The position numbers and the translations under genes were made by a program. A DNA stretch of 64,000 nt from positions 904,073-968,072 of the forward strand of contig NZ_ATVI01000006.1 in NCBI RefSeq assembly GCF_000420645.1, in the 5' to 3' direction. The DNA is from Nevskia ramosa DSM 11499. Lineage in GTDB: Bacteria > Pseudomonadota > Gammaproteobacteria > Nevskiales > Nevskiaceae. Shown here one piece after another: positions 8,140 through 15,975 of the stretch; the first letter of the stretch is position 1; each line of letters begins with the position of its first letter. Below the pieces are notes generated by a model, which made no database searches, was not told where the DNA came from, and worked only from the letters and a program-made list of their open reading frames with translations.

Positions 8140-9549
8140 ATGAAAAAAGCGTCGCTCGCTGCTGTGCTCTCGTTATCTGCGGTTCTCCCCAGCTTTGCCG
8201 CGACGCTTGATCTGTTCGTCGATCAGAAGAGCGGGCAAATATTCGCCGAGCCGGGCCCTGGCCGATCCAAACTCGGGACCTTCGTCCAGGTGGACGAGAC
8301 CAAGGACGCTGCTCCGGTCGCAACACCAGCCGCACCGGTTGCTGCTGCGCCTGTTGCGCCGCCTCCGGCGGTTGTCGCCGCCGCCCCTGCACCGGCCGCC
8401 GCCAAGCCGGCCGACAAGAAGTGGTACGACCGGCTGGCGCTGCGCGGCTACACCCAGCTGCGTTTCGACCAGGGTCTGGACGCCACGGCCAAGGATCTGC
8501 GCTCGCCCGGCGATCGCTTCATCGGCGACAACCAGAGCCTCGGCATTCGTCGCGCGCGCGTCATCCTTAGTGGTGACATCAGCGAGCATCTGTCGCTCTA
8601 CCTGCAGCCGGATTTCGCCAGCACGCCGACCGGATCGACCACCGGCAACTTCGCCCAGCTGCGCGATCTCTATGCCGACATCTTTTTCGACAAGAAGCAC
8701 GAGTACCGAATTCGCGCCGGCCAGTCGAAGATTCCCTATGGTTGGGAAAACCTGCAGTCCAGCCAGAACCGTCTGACTCTGGACCGCACGGATGCGCTCA
8801 ATAGCGCCGTCCGTGACGAGCGCGATCTCGGGCTGATCTTCTACTACGCACCTGCGGAAATCGCCGAGCGCTTCCGCATGCTGGTCCGGGACGGGCTCAA
8901 GGGCTCGGGCGACTACGGCCTGTTCGGCCTCGGCGTCTACAACGGCCAGGGCGCCAACCGCCTTGAAGCCAACAACAGCCTGCATACCGTTGCCCACATC
9001 AGCTACCCGTTCAAGTTCGACTCAGGCCAGATCGTCGAACTCGGCCTCGATGGCTACAACGGCTACTACCGGACCAGTTCCGGCTCGATCAGCGTCAACG
9101 GCGAAACCTTCACGCCGACCACCAATACCCGGCCGCGCGGTTTCAAGGATCAGCGCATCGCCGCGCATTTCATCATCTATCCACAGCCGTTCGGTCTGCA
9201 GGGCGAGTGGACCGTTGGCAAGGGCCCCGAGCTGGATCTCGGCCAGAAGCGGGTCGACGTGCAGTCACTGAGCGGCGGCTACCTGCAGGCGATGTACCGC
9301 ACGCCGGGCCCGATCGGCATGCTGACGCCGTACGTGAAGTACCAGACGTATGACGGCGGCGCCAAATTCGACACCAATGCGCCGCATTTCGATGTCGAGG
9401 AAATCGAAGCCGGCCTGGAATGGCAGTTCTGGCCGGAACTGGAACTGACCATGGCCTATGCGCACATGGAGCGCACCAACGTCACCGCCGCGCCGTACAG
9501 CGTCGTCGACGGCAGCCTGCTGCGCATGCAGCTGCAGTGGAACTACTAG
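8140..9549 (+). CDS. Phosphate-selective porin O/P family outer-membrane porin
   Basis: 469-residue outer-membrane beta-barrel protein. A signal peptide (MKKASLAAVLSLSAVLPSFA) is followed by a short soluble segment and an Ala/Pro-rich linker at about residues 52-88. The barrel begins at WYDRLALRGYTQLRF and ends with the aromatic LQWNY, as expected of BAM substrates. The segment LGIRRARVILSGDISEHLSLYLQPDF is typical of OprO/OprP-family porins, which pass phosphate, polyphosphate or related anions. The upstream Pho box supports a role in phosphate supply. It is monocistronic; an inverted repeat follows. Confidence 0.88.
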   Translation: MKKASLAAVLSLSAVLPSFAATLDLFVDQKSGQIFAEPGPGRSKLGTFVQVDETKDAAPVATPAAPVAAAPVAPPPAVVAAAPAPAAAKPADKKWYDRLALRGYTQLRFDQGLDATAKDLRSPGDRFIGDNQSLGIRRARVILSGDISEHLSLYLQPDFASTPTGSTTGNFAQLRDLYADIFFDKKHEYRIRAGQSKIPYGWENLQSSQNRLTLDRTDALNSAVRDERDLGLIFYYAPAEIAERFRMLVRDGLKGSGDYGLFGLGVYNGQGANRLEANNSLHTVAHISYPFKFDSGQIVELGLDGYNGYYRTSSGSISVNGETFTPTTNTRPRGFKDQRIAAHFIIYPQPFGLQGEWTVGKGPELDLGQKRVDVQSLSGGYLQAMYRTPGPIGMLTPYVKYQTYDGGAKFDTNAPHFDVEEIEAGLEWQFWPELELTMAYAHMERTNVTAAPYSVVDGSLLRMQLQWNY

Positions 9550-9565
9550 AGCGTCTGCAAAAACT

Positions 9566-9593
9566 CGTCATTCCCGCCTGCGCGGGAATGACG
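9566..9593. repeat. REP-like inverted repeat
   Basis: CGTCATTCCCGC and its perfect complement GCGGGAATGACG flank a four-base loop. This sequence type is a widespread bacterial intergenic palindrome (REP/small MITE-like). It sits between the converging porin and isocitrate dehydrogenase genes and may also act as a transcript end. I saw no second copy in the window. Confidence 0.8.
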
Positions 9594-9599
9594 TGCCGC

Positions 9600-10637
9600 T
9601 CAGCCGTTCTTGACCCGCGACACCAGCGCCGCCGCATAAGCCGAAGTGCTCGCCGATCCACCGAGATCGCCGGTACGGATGTTGTCGACGTTCAGCGTGT
9701 CGTTGACTGCCTTGCGCAGCCGCGTTGCCTTGTCGGTGAGCTTGACGTGGTCGAGCATCATCGCGGCCGCCAGCAGCAGTGCCGTGGGATTGGCCTTCTG
9801 CTGACCGGCGATGTCCGGTGCCGAACCATGCACGGCTTCGAAGATCGCGGCATCGGTACCGATGTTCGCACCCGGCGCCATCCCTAAGCCGCCGATCAGG
9901 CCGGCGACCAGATCGCTCAGGATGTCGCCGAACAGGTTGGTGGTCACCAGCACGTCGAACTGCCAGGGATCGAGCACCAGCTTCATCGCGCAGGCATCGA
10001 CGATGATCTCGCTCATCTGCACTTTGCCGTGATAGCCCTTCTCGATGTACAGATCGCGGGCGGTCTCCAGGAAGATGCCGGTCAGCGCTTTCATGATGTT
10101 GGCCTTGTGCACCACGGTGACCTTCTTGCGGCCGGTGGCGATGGCGAAATCGAAGGCGTATTCGAGGATGCGCCGGCAGCCCTGGCGGGTGTTGATGCCG
10201 GTCGACATGCCGACCGCATGCGGATCACCGCCGATCGGGATGAAGTGCTCGTAGCCCATGTACAGGCCTTCGATGTTCTCGCGCACCACCACCAGATTGA
10301 TGTTCTCGTAGCGTTTGCCGGGAATCAGCGTCAGCGCCGGCCGCAGGTTCGCGTAGAGCTGGAATTCCTCGCGCAGGCGCACGTTCGATGAGCGATAGCC
10401 GCCGCCGCTCGGAGTTTCCAGCGGGCCCTTCAGCGCCAGGCGCGTGCGGCGGATCGAATCCAGCGTGGCCTTCGGCAGCGGATCGCCTTCCAGGGTGACG
10501 CCGGCCAGGCCGGCGATCTGGGTATCCCAGTCGAACGGCGCTTCCAGTGCGTCGAGCACGGCGAGCGTGGCATCGACGATTTCAGGGCCGATGCCGTCTC
10601 CGGGAATCAGTGTGGCGGGAATGCGGGCGATGGTCAT
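9600..10637 (-). CDS. Isocitrate dehydrogenase, NAD+-type (isocitrate/isopropylmalate dehydrogenase family)
   Basis: 345-residue decarboxylating dehydrogenase, expected to convert isocitrate to 2-oxoglutarate in the TCA cycle. Family features in order: IPGDGIGPEI at the N-terminus, the substrate-binding stretch TPSGGGYRSSNVRLRE with LYANLRP, VVVRENIEGLY, the metal/substrate segment DILSDLVAGLIGGLG, and HGSAPDIAG near the cofactor site. The serine/asparagine in the substrate loop favours isocitrate over isopropylmalate. Cofactor assignment to NAD+ is from family resemblance. The start at 10637 (MTIARIP) is chosen over the in-frame ATG at 10670, which adds 11 residues without homology. Confidence 0.88.
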   Translation of the reverse strand: MTIARIPATLIPGDGIGPEIVDATLAVLDALEAPFDWDTQIAGLAGVTLEGDPLPKATLDSIRRTRLALKGPLETPSGGGYRSSNVRLREEFQLYANLRPALTLIPGKRYENINLVVVRENIEGLYMGYEHFIPIGGDPHAVGMSTGINTRQGCRRILEYAFDFAIATGRKKVTVVHKANIMKALTGIFLETARDLYIEKGYHGKVQMSEIIVDACAMKLVLDPWQFDVLVTTNLFGDILSDLVAGLIGGLGMAPGANIGTDAAIFEAVHGSAPDIAGQQKANPTALLLAAAMMLDHVKLTDKATRLRKAVNDTLNVDNIRTGDLGGSASTSAYAAALVSRVKNG

Positions 10638-10717
10638 GGCGGACTCTGGGAGGCGGGAGGGTATTGGCAAGCGACTATGCGCAGCAAGCTTTGCGCCGGG
10701 ATGGTCGGATCGGCGTG

Positions 10718-11584
10718 CTAATCGCCTTCCGGTTTCCGGCGCGCGCGCGGATGGGCTTGGTCATAAACGGTGGCCAAGCGCTTCCAGTCGAGCTGGGTGT
10801 AGATCTGCGTGGTGGCCAGGCGGGCGTGGCCGAGCAGCTCCTGCACGGCTCTGAGATCACCGCTGCCTTCGAGCAGATGCGTCGCGAACGAATGACGCAG
10901 CTTGTGTGGATGCAGATGCGCCGGCAGCCCGGTGCGCTGTGCCCAGGCATGCAGCGCGGTGCCGATCTGGGTGCGGCCGAGGCGGCCGCCTCGCGGGCCG
11001 GTGAACAGCGCGCGTTCGCCGACGGAAGCGATCGTCGCGCGATCGCGCAGCCAGGCATCGAGTGCCGCGCGGGCATGGCTGCCGACCGGCGTGATCCGTT
11101 CGCGATTGCCCTTGCCGATCACCCGGAGTTCGTCAGGAAAGCCGTTCGCGGCATCCGGCGGCACATCGAGCTGATGCAGTTCGGCGAGGCGCAGACCGGC
11201 GCTGTAGAACAGCTCGACCATCGCTCGGTCGCGGCGCTCGAACGCCGTGCTCGCGGGTGCACCGAGTGCAGCGCTGAGGTCTTCGGCGTGGATCACTTTC
11301 GGCAGTACCCGCGCGCCTTTCGGGCCGCGCACGCCGGTGGCCGGGTTGTGGCTCAACTCACCGCTGCGAATCAGGAAACGGAACAGGCCGCGGACGCAGG
11401 ACAGGTAGCGGCGCAGGGTCGGCGGCTGCAGGCCCTTGCGATGGCTGCGGGTCAGAAAGCCGCGCACCGTGTGGATATCGACTTTCGCCGGCTCGCTGAT
11501 GCCGCATTCGCGGCAATAAGCCAGAAAGAAACCGCATTCTCGGGCGACGGCGCTGGTGGTGGTCTTCGGCGATTGCCGCTCCAC
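10718..11584 (-). CDS. xerC: Tyrosine recombinase XerC, start uncertain
   Basis: Site-specific recombinase that, with XerD, resolves chromosome dimers at dif. The catalytic set is complete in this numbering: R132, K158, H227, R230, H253 and nucleophile Y262. The first ordinary start is GTG at 11584, giving 288 residues. However, homology to the XerC N-terminus (ALARYLRHLTVERQSPKT, like E. coli VERYLRYLSVERQLSP) begins about 18 residues earlier. The open frame extends back to the TAG stop of the preceding DUF484 gene (11669-11671) without any ATG, GTG or TTG. CTG (11659, 11623) or ATC (11665) would be needed for a full-length start. Gene order xerC after DUF484 and dapF is standard. Confidence 0.9.
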   Translation of the reverse strand: MERQSPKTTTSAVARECGFFLAYCRECGISEPAKVDIHTVRGFLTRSHRKGLQPPTLRRYLSCVRGLFRFLIRSGELSHNPATGVRGPKGARVLPKVIHAEDLSAALGAPASTAFERRDRAMVELFYSAGLRLAELHQLDVPPDAANGFPDELRVIGKGNRERITPVGSHARAALDAWLRDRATIASVGERALFTGPRGGRLGRTQIGTALHAWAQRTGLPAHLHPHKLRHSFATHLLEGSGDLRAVQELLGHARLATTQIYTQLDWKRLATVYDQAHPRARRKPEGD

Positions 11585-11668
11585 GGTCAGGTGCCGCAGG
11601 TAACGGGCGAGCGCGTCGCTCAGCGCATCGCCCGTCGATTCGGAACTGGCAGCTGACAGGTCGATGCC

Positions 11669-12388
11669 CTAATTCATCCGTGCGCGGACGGCGGCGGATA
11701 CCAGCTCTGCGGTCATTTCCAGGAACAGCTTGCCCTGCCGCGGCTGGAAGCGTTCGAGATCACGCGAGCCGAGTGCGATGAAGCCGAGATGCTTGTCCTT
11801 CTCCAGCGGCACCACGGCCGCCGAGGCGATCAGTACGTCGGCTTTCGGGAACAGCAGCTTGGTCTTGTCCGGCTCGATCGGCCCGCAGTCGATCAGCCGC
11901 GTACGCAGGAAGTTGTCGTAGGCGCGAGCGATCGCGCCATTGGCTTCGATCGGCACGATGCCGTCGATGTCGTGGCGCCGATAGGCCGGCGCATGCAGGC
12001 CGAGGAAGACGTCATCGATGTCGAAATCGTCCTTCATCGAGGTCTTCAGCGCCGCGGCGATCGCGGCCAGCGAGGGTGCGCGGATCAGGCTCAGACTGAG
12101 CTTCAACACCTTGTCGGCTCGCGCCTCGTTGGCCTTGGCGCTGTCCAGCAGCTTCTCCAGCCGCGCTTCCAGCCGCTGGTTGCGGCCACGCAGCAGATCG
12201 ACCTGACGCTCGATCAGCGACACCGCCGAACCGGCCGCGTGGGTGATCTCGATCTGCTCCAGCAGTTGCGGATGGCGGGTCAGCAGCAGCGGATCGCGGT
12301 TCAGATAGGCGATCACCTGCGCCTCGTCCGGCAGTGTCACCGTGGTTTCGCCCGGGGTCGGCGCGCTGGTTTCGGTCAGATCGACCAC
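11669..12388 (-). CDS. DUF484 family protein
   Basis: 239-residue cytoplasmic protein with a GAF-like C-terminal domain (about residues 100-235) and a helical, coiled-coil-prone segment at about 55-95 (SLIERQVDLLRGRNQRLEAR). DUF484 genes are almost always found between dapF and xerC in gammaproteobacteria; the function is not established. The start is GTG at 12388, with GGGAG six bases upstream, and overlaps the end of dapF by 13 bases. Its TAG stop is in the same frame as xerC downstream. Confidence 0.92.
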   Translation of the reverse strand: MVDLTETSAPTPGETTVTLPDEAQVIAYLNRDPLLLTRHPQLLEQIEITHAAGSAVSLIERQVDLLRGRNQRLEARLEKLLDSAKANEARADKVLKLSLSLIRAPSLAAIAAALKTSMKDDFDIDDVFLGLHAPAYRRHDIDGIVPIEANGAIARAYDNFLRTRLIDCGPIEPDKTKLLFPKADVLIASAAVVPLEKDKHLGFIALGSRDLERFQPRQGKLFLEMTAELVSAAVRARMN

Positions 12389-13254
12389 TCGAATCTCCCT
12401 TCAAAAACCGTGGCGGCGGGGCCGGTCATCAGCACCGGCGACGCATCGAGGCCATCCCATTCCAGGTTCAGCAGACCGCCTCGCAGCGACAGTTCGGCGC
12501 GGCTGTCGAGCAGACCCCAGCTTCTGGCGACGGCGAAGGCTGCGCAGGCGCCGCTGCCGCAGGCCAGGGTTTCGCCGGAGCCTCGTTCGTAGACGCGGAG
12601 CCTGGCGTGAGTCGCATCGATGACCTGCAGGAAGCCGACGTTGACCGATTCCGGAAACAGCGCATGCGCCTGCAGCAAGGGGCCGATCCGTTCGACTTCG
12701 GCGCTGTCGACGTCATCGACCCGGATCACCGCATGCGGATTGCCCATGCCGACGGCGCCGAAACGAACGCGGCTGCCGTCGGCGAGCGTGGCCTCGTAAT
12801 GCGCGGCGCGGGCATCGGCCGCCAGCGGAATCGCGGACGGTGTAAAGCGCGGCGCGCCCATGTCGACGGTCACTTCGCCGTTGTCGAGCAGGCGCAATTC
12901 CAGGCTGGCGCTGGTGGTCTGCACGCGCAGCGCGTGCTTCTGGCTCAGGCCGTGATCGGCGACGAAGCGGGCCAGGCAGCGCGCGCCGTTGCCGCATTGG
13001 CCGACCTGCGAGCCATCGGCGTTGTAGATGCGATAGCCGAAATCGACCTCGGCGGACGGCGCGGGATCGACCACTAGCACCTGATCGCAACCGATGCCGA
13101 AACGGCGATCGGTCAGGCGGTGCAGCAGCGCGGCATCCGGCTGGAACGGCTGGATCGTGGCGTCGATGACCACGAAATCGTTCCCCAGGCCATGCATCTT
13201 CGTGAAGGTGACGGCGCCTGGGGTAGCTGGCGGGAGGGCGGGGGCGAAATCCAT
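12376..13254 (-). CDS. dapF: Diaminopimelate epimerase
   Basis: 292-residue PLP-independent epimerase that converts LL- to meso-diaminopimelate for lysine and peptidoglycan synthesis. The conserved N-terminal segment FTKMHGLGNDFVVIDA is present. The two catalytic cysteines lie in GQCGNGARC (first half) and TLACGSGACA (second half). The ATG at 13254 adds about 15 residues before the usual E. coli-like start; the frame stays open to a TTG at 13395 but that stretch has no homology. It is translationally close to DUF484 and xerC in the same operon. Confidence 0.95.
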   Translation of the reverse strand: MDFAPALPPATPGAVTFTKMHGLGNDFVVIDATIQPFQPDAALLHRLTDRRFGIGCDQVLVVDPAPSAEVDFGYRIYNADGSQVGQCGNGARCLARFVADHGLSQKHALRVQTTSASLELRLLDNGEVTVDMGAPRFTPSAIPLAADARAAHYEATLADGSRVRFGAVGMGNPHAVIRVDDVDSAEVERIGPLLQAHALFPESVNVGFLQVIDATHARLRVYERGSGETLACGSGACAAFAVARSWGLLDSRAELSLRGGLLNLEWDGLDASPVLMTGPAATVFEGRFEWSI

Positions 13255-13387
13255 CCAGCCAGCGTAGCGGCTTAGGCCGACCCTGTCATGGCGCAGCGTG
13301 CACAACGTCGGTTCTGCTGCGCGTCGTCGAGCTCTACCTATGGCCGCCGCTCCGCCTGATGGACGGCGAACGGAATGACTGTCGTTT

Positions 13388-13406
13388 GATAACAAGAATT
13401 CTTATC
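13388..13406. promoter_or_regulatory. Candidate Fur box
   Basis: GATAACAAGAATTCTTATC matches the 19-base Fur consensus GATAATGATAATCATTATC at 14 of 19 positions. It contains the perfect palindrome AAGAATTCTT and lies in an AT-rich patch about 95 bases before the porin gene of the flavin/ApbE operon. dapF diverges on the other side. Iron regulation is therefore likely but not proven. Confidence 0.6.
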
Positions 13407-13498
13407 ATCTAATATTGACTTCAGATTTACTAAAACTTCACTGCGCCCTCCACACGGCAACGTGACCAGCATCCGAACCACTCAGGACCCTGCTCCCG

Positions 13499-14860
13499 AT
13501 GCCGCTGAACCTGCTGACGCTGCCTTCCCGGAAACTGCCCGGGAAATTCACGCTCGCTTTCTCTGCGGCCATGCTGGCGGCGCTGTCCCTGCCAGCGATG
13601 GCCGCGACTCAGCAGGAGCTGCTGGAGCAGAAGGTCGATGCGCTGGCCAAGCAGCTGGAAGCGCTGCAAGCGGAACTGAAAGCGCTGAAGGCCGAGAAAG
13701 CTGAAGCGGCAGCTGCGCCGGCCGCTGCCTCCCCAGCCGCGACCGCAGCATCAGATCCTTCGGCCCAGCCCACCCGTCAGGACGCCCGCGCTGTCGCCGA
13801 GCACAAGGAAGCCTTCCTGTCCGGCTATGGCGAGGTCAACTTCAGCCGTTACGACCATGACGCCAGCCGCACCGAAGCCACCGTGCGCCGCGCCGTGTTC
13901 GGCATCGGCTACCGCTTCAACGACAGCACCAGCTTCGTCTCCGAGTTCGAGACCGAGAACACCGTGGTGTCGGCCGAGGATGGCGGCGAATTCGAGGTCG
14001 AGCAGTTCTACATCGACCACCGCTTCAACGATTACCTCAGCACCAAAGTCGGCCTGATCCTGATCCCGATCGGCTACCTGAACACCGCGCACGAGCCGAC
14101 CCGCTACTTCGGCGTAGAGCGCAACAATGTCGAGACGCGGATCATCCCGTCGACGGAACGTGAAGGCGGCATCTCGCTGTACGGCCGCACGCCGTTCGGG
14201 CTCAGCTACGACGTCGGCCTGACCACCAGCTTCAATCTGTCGAACTGGGATTACGCCTCGCCGGAAGGCGCCTATTCACCGCTCGGCTCGATCCACGGCG
14301 AACTCGCCAATAGCCGCGCCTCCGATCTTGCCCAGTACGTGTCGCTGAACTACGACGGCATCACCGGCGTCAATTTCGGCGGCAGCGTGTTCACCGGCGA
14401 AGTCGGCCAGAACCAGAATGTCGGCGTCACGGCCAGCCCGCGGTTCACGCTGTGGGAAACCCATGCCCGCTATACCCAAGGCCCGTTGCAGTTGCAGACG
14501 CTGTACGCCCACGGCGGTTTCAGCGACACCGCCGCGCTGAACCTGGCCAATGCCGGCGCGCTGACGCCGATTCCGAAAGCCTATTTCGGCTGGCTGGTGC
14601 AGGGTGCCTATCGGGTCTGGCGCGCAGGCGATTACGCGCTGACGCCGTTCGTGCGTTACGAGCGCTTCAACACCGGTTCCGACTACGCCGGCCAGCCGCC
14701 CGGCTTCGGCGCCGTCGATCGGCCGACCGAAACCGCGTACACCTACGGCACCAGCTTCTTCATCACGCCCAACCTGGTGCTGAAAGCGGATTACCAGCAG
14801 TACCGTCGCGCCAAGGAAGACAACCGCTTCAACCTCGGCGTCGGTCTGCAGTTCTATTGA
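13499..14860 (+). CDS. Outer-membrane porin with N-terminal coiled coil
   Basis: 453-residue outer-membrane protein. An N-terminal signal peptide ends near AMAATQQ. A short Lys/Glu/Ala heptad-type coiled coil at about residues 39-66 (LLEQKVDALAKQLEALQAEL) and an Ala/Pro linker precede a beta-barrel of about 350 residues that ends in LGVGLQFY. The fold resembles Gram-negative porins (phosphate-selective porin-like). It is the first gene of a likely four-gene operon with an FMN-binding protein, a membrane protein and ApbE, behind a candidate Fur box. A role in supplying a metal or electron acceptor to that system is inference. The ATG at 13499 has AGGA eleven bases upstream. Confidence 0.85.
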   Translation: MPLNLLTLPSRKLPGKFTLAFSAAMLAALSLPAMAATQQELLEQKVDALAKQLEALQAELKALKAEKAEAAAAPAAASPAATAASDPSAQPTRQDARAVAEHKEAFLSGYGEVNFSRYDHDASRTEATVRRAVFGIGYRFNDSTSFVSEFETENTVVSAEDGGEFEVEQFYIDHRFNDYLSTKVGLILIPIGYLNTAHEPTRYFGVERNNVETRIIPSTEREGGISLYGRTPFGLSYDVGLTTSFNLSNWDYASPEGAYSPLGSIHGELANSRASDLAQYVSLNYDGITGVNFGGSVFTGEVGQNQNVGVTASPRFTLWETHARYTQGPLQLQTLYAHGGFSDTAALNLANAGALTPIPKAYFGWLVQGAYRVWRAGDYALTPFVRYERFNTGSDYAGQPPGFGAVDRPTETAYTYGTSFFITPNLVLKADYQQYRRAKEDNRFNLGVGLQFY

Positions 14861-14879
14861 GCCGAGACTGAGGCCAGAC

Positions 14880-15413
14880 GTGAGCATGTCGTCGCGGATC
14901 GTGTTGTTGCCCCTCGTGGCCCTGGTGGCCAGCGCGCCGGCGCGGGCGACGGTCTATCTGTCGATCGAGGACGCGCAGCAGGCGATGTTCGGTGCCTCGG
15001 CGATGACCGCGCAGCCGCTGACGCTCGACACGACGCAGATGGCCGCGATCGAGAAAGCCAGCGGCGTGCCGGTGCGCGGCAGCCTGGTGCGAGCCTGGCG
15101 CGCGGCCGATGGCGGCTGGTTTCTGGTCGACGCCGTAATCGGCAAGAGCGAGCTGATTACCTACGCGATCGGCCTCGATGCCACCGGCCGGGTCAAGCAG
15201 GTGGAAGTGCTCGAATACCGCGAATCGCACGGCGGCGAAATCCGCTATCCGGGCTGGCGCAAGCAGTTCGTCAACAAGAAGGCGGGCGACGAACTGCGCG
15301 TCGGCGACGACATCCAGGGCATCAGCGGCGCAACCTTGTCCTGCGAACACGTCACCGATGGCATCCGTCGTCTGCTGGCGACTTATGCGCTGGTGCTGAA
15401 GCCACTGGCCTGA
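14880..15413 (+). CDS. Periplasmic FMN-binding domain protein
   Basis: 177-residue protein with a signal peptide (about residues 1-23) and a C-terminal FMN-binding domain like those of NqrC and RnfG. In that family ApbE attaches FMN covalently to a threonine; the motif here is ISGATLS. The usual acidic residue three positions before the SGAT is glutamine (IQGISGATLS), with aspartates slightly further upstream. The apbE gene three genes on supports covalent flavinylation. The annotated start is GTG at 14880; ATG at 14886 is in frame and equally possible. It follows the porin by 19 bases. Confidence 0.88.
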   Translation: MSMSSRIVLLPLVALVASAPARATVYLSIEDAQQAMFGASAMTAQPLTLDTTQMAAIEKASGVPVRGSLVRAWRAADGGWFLVDAVIGKSELITYAIGLDATGRVKQVEVLEYRESHGGEIRYPGWRKQFVNKKAGDELRVGDDIQGISGATLSCEHVTDGIRRLLATYALVLKPLA

Positions 15414-15447
15414 AGCCTGTCGTTCCGGCGCCGGTAAACTTGCGGCG

Positions 15448-15975
15448 ATGACTTCCAAACACCGGCATCCACCAGGCACCCACGATTCCGATGCGCCAGT
15501 GCCGGCGTTCCTGCTGCGCGCCCGGCGCCTGGCGTCGATCGCCTCGGCCCGGATGCCGGACTGGCAGCGCCGCGCCGTCTATGGGGCGACCACACTGCTG
15601 CTGCTCAGCGGCGCAGCCTGGTTGCTGCTCCATTACTACGGCGCCATCGAGGGCGAATTCGGCCCGTCGCCCAGCCATTGGGAGCACCCGGCGCTTGCCG
15701 TGCACGGCGCGGCGTCGATGGGCTTCCTGTTCCTGCTCGGCAGCCTGCTGCCGGTCCACGTGATGCGCGGCCTGACCCTGCACCGCAACCGGCTGACCGG
15801 CTACGCGCTCCTCGCAGTGAACTGCCTGCTCGCCCTCAGCGGTTACGGCCTGTACTACGCCGGTGGCGACCAGCTGCGCGCCGCGATCAGCCTGCTGCAC
15901 TGGCTGCCGGGCTTGCTGCTGGCGGCGTTGCTGGTCGTCCATATCGTCCTCGGCCGCCGCCAGCGCAGCGAATGA
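15448..15975 (+). CDS. Four-helix membrane protein, putative b-type cytochrome-like
   Basis: 175-residue inner-membrane protein with four predicted helices at about residues 44-64, 82-104, 117-137 and 147-167. Histidines lie in or beside the helices (LLLHYYG, LAVHGAAS, LPVHVM, LLHWLP, LVVHIVLG). This resembles cytochrome b561/DUF4405-type haem proteins that pass electrons across the membrane, so it could deliver electrons to the flavinylated partner. The haem assignment is inference from spacing only. A cytoplasmic N-terminus of about 40 residues has no recognised motif. Its stop overlaps the apbE start by four bases (ATGA, 15972-15975). Confidence 0.8.
   Translation: MTSKHRHPPGTHDSDAPVPAFLLRARRLASIASARMPDWQRRAVYGATTLLLLSGAAWLLLHYYGAIEGEFGPSPSHWEHPALAVHGAASMGFLFLLGSLLPVHVMRGLTLHRNRLTGYALLAVNCLLALSGYGLYYAGGDQLRAAISLLHWLPGLLLAALLVVHIVLGRRQRSE

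Noticed and set aside
10718..11584. xerC as the integrase of a mobile element
   Set aside because: It lies in the standard dapF-DUF484-xerC order and no att repeats or phage genes are near; it is the housekeeping recombinase.
13255..13395. Extended N-terminus of dapF to a TTG at 13395
   Set aside because: Residues are not conserved and would cover the Fur-box region; ATG 13254 suffices.
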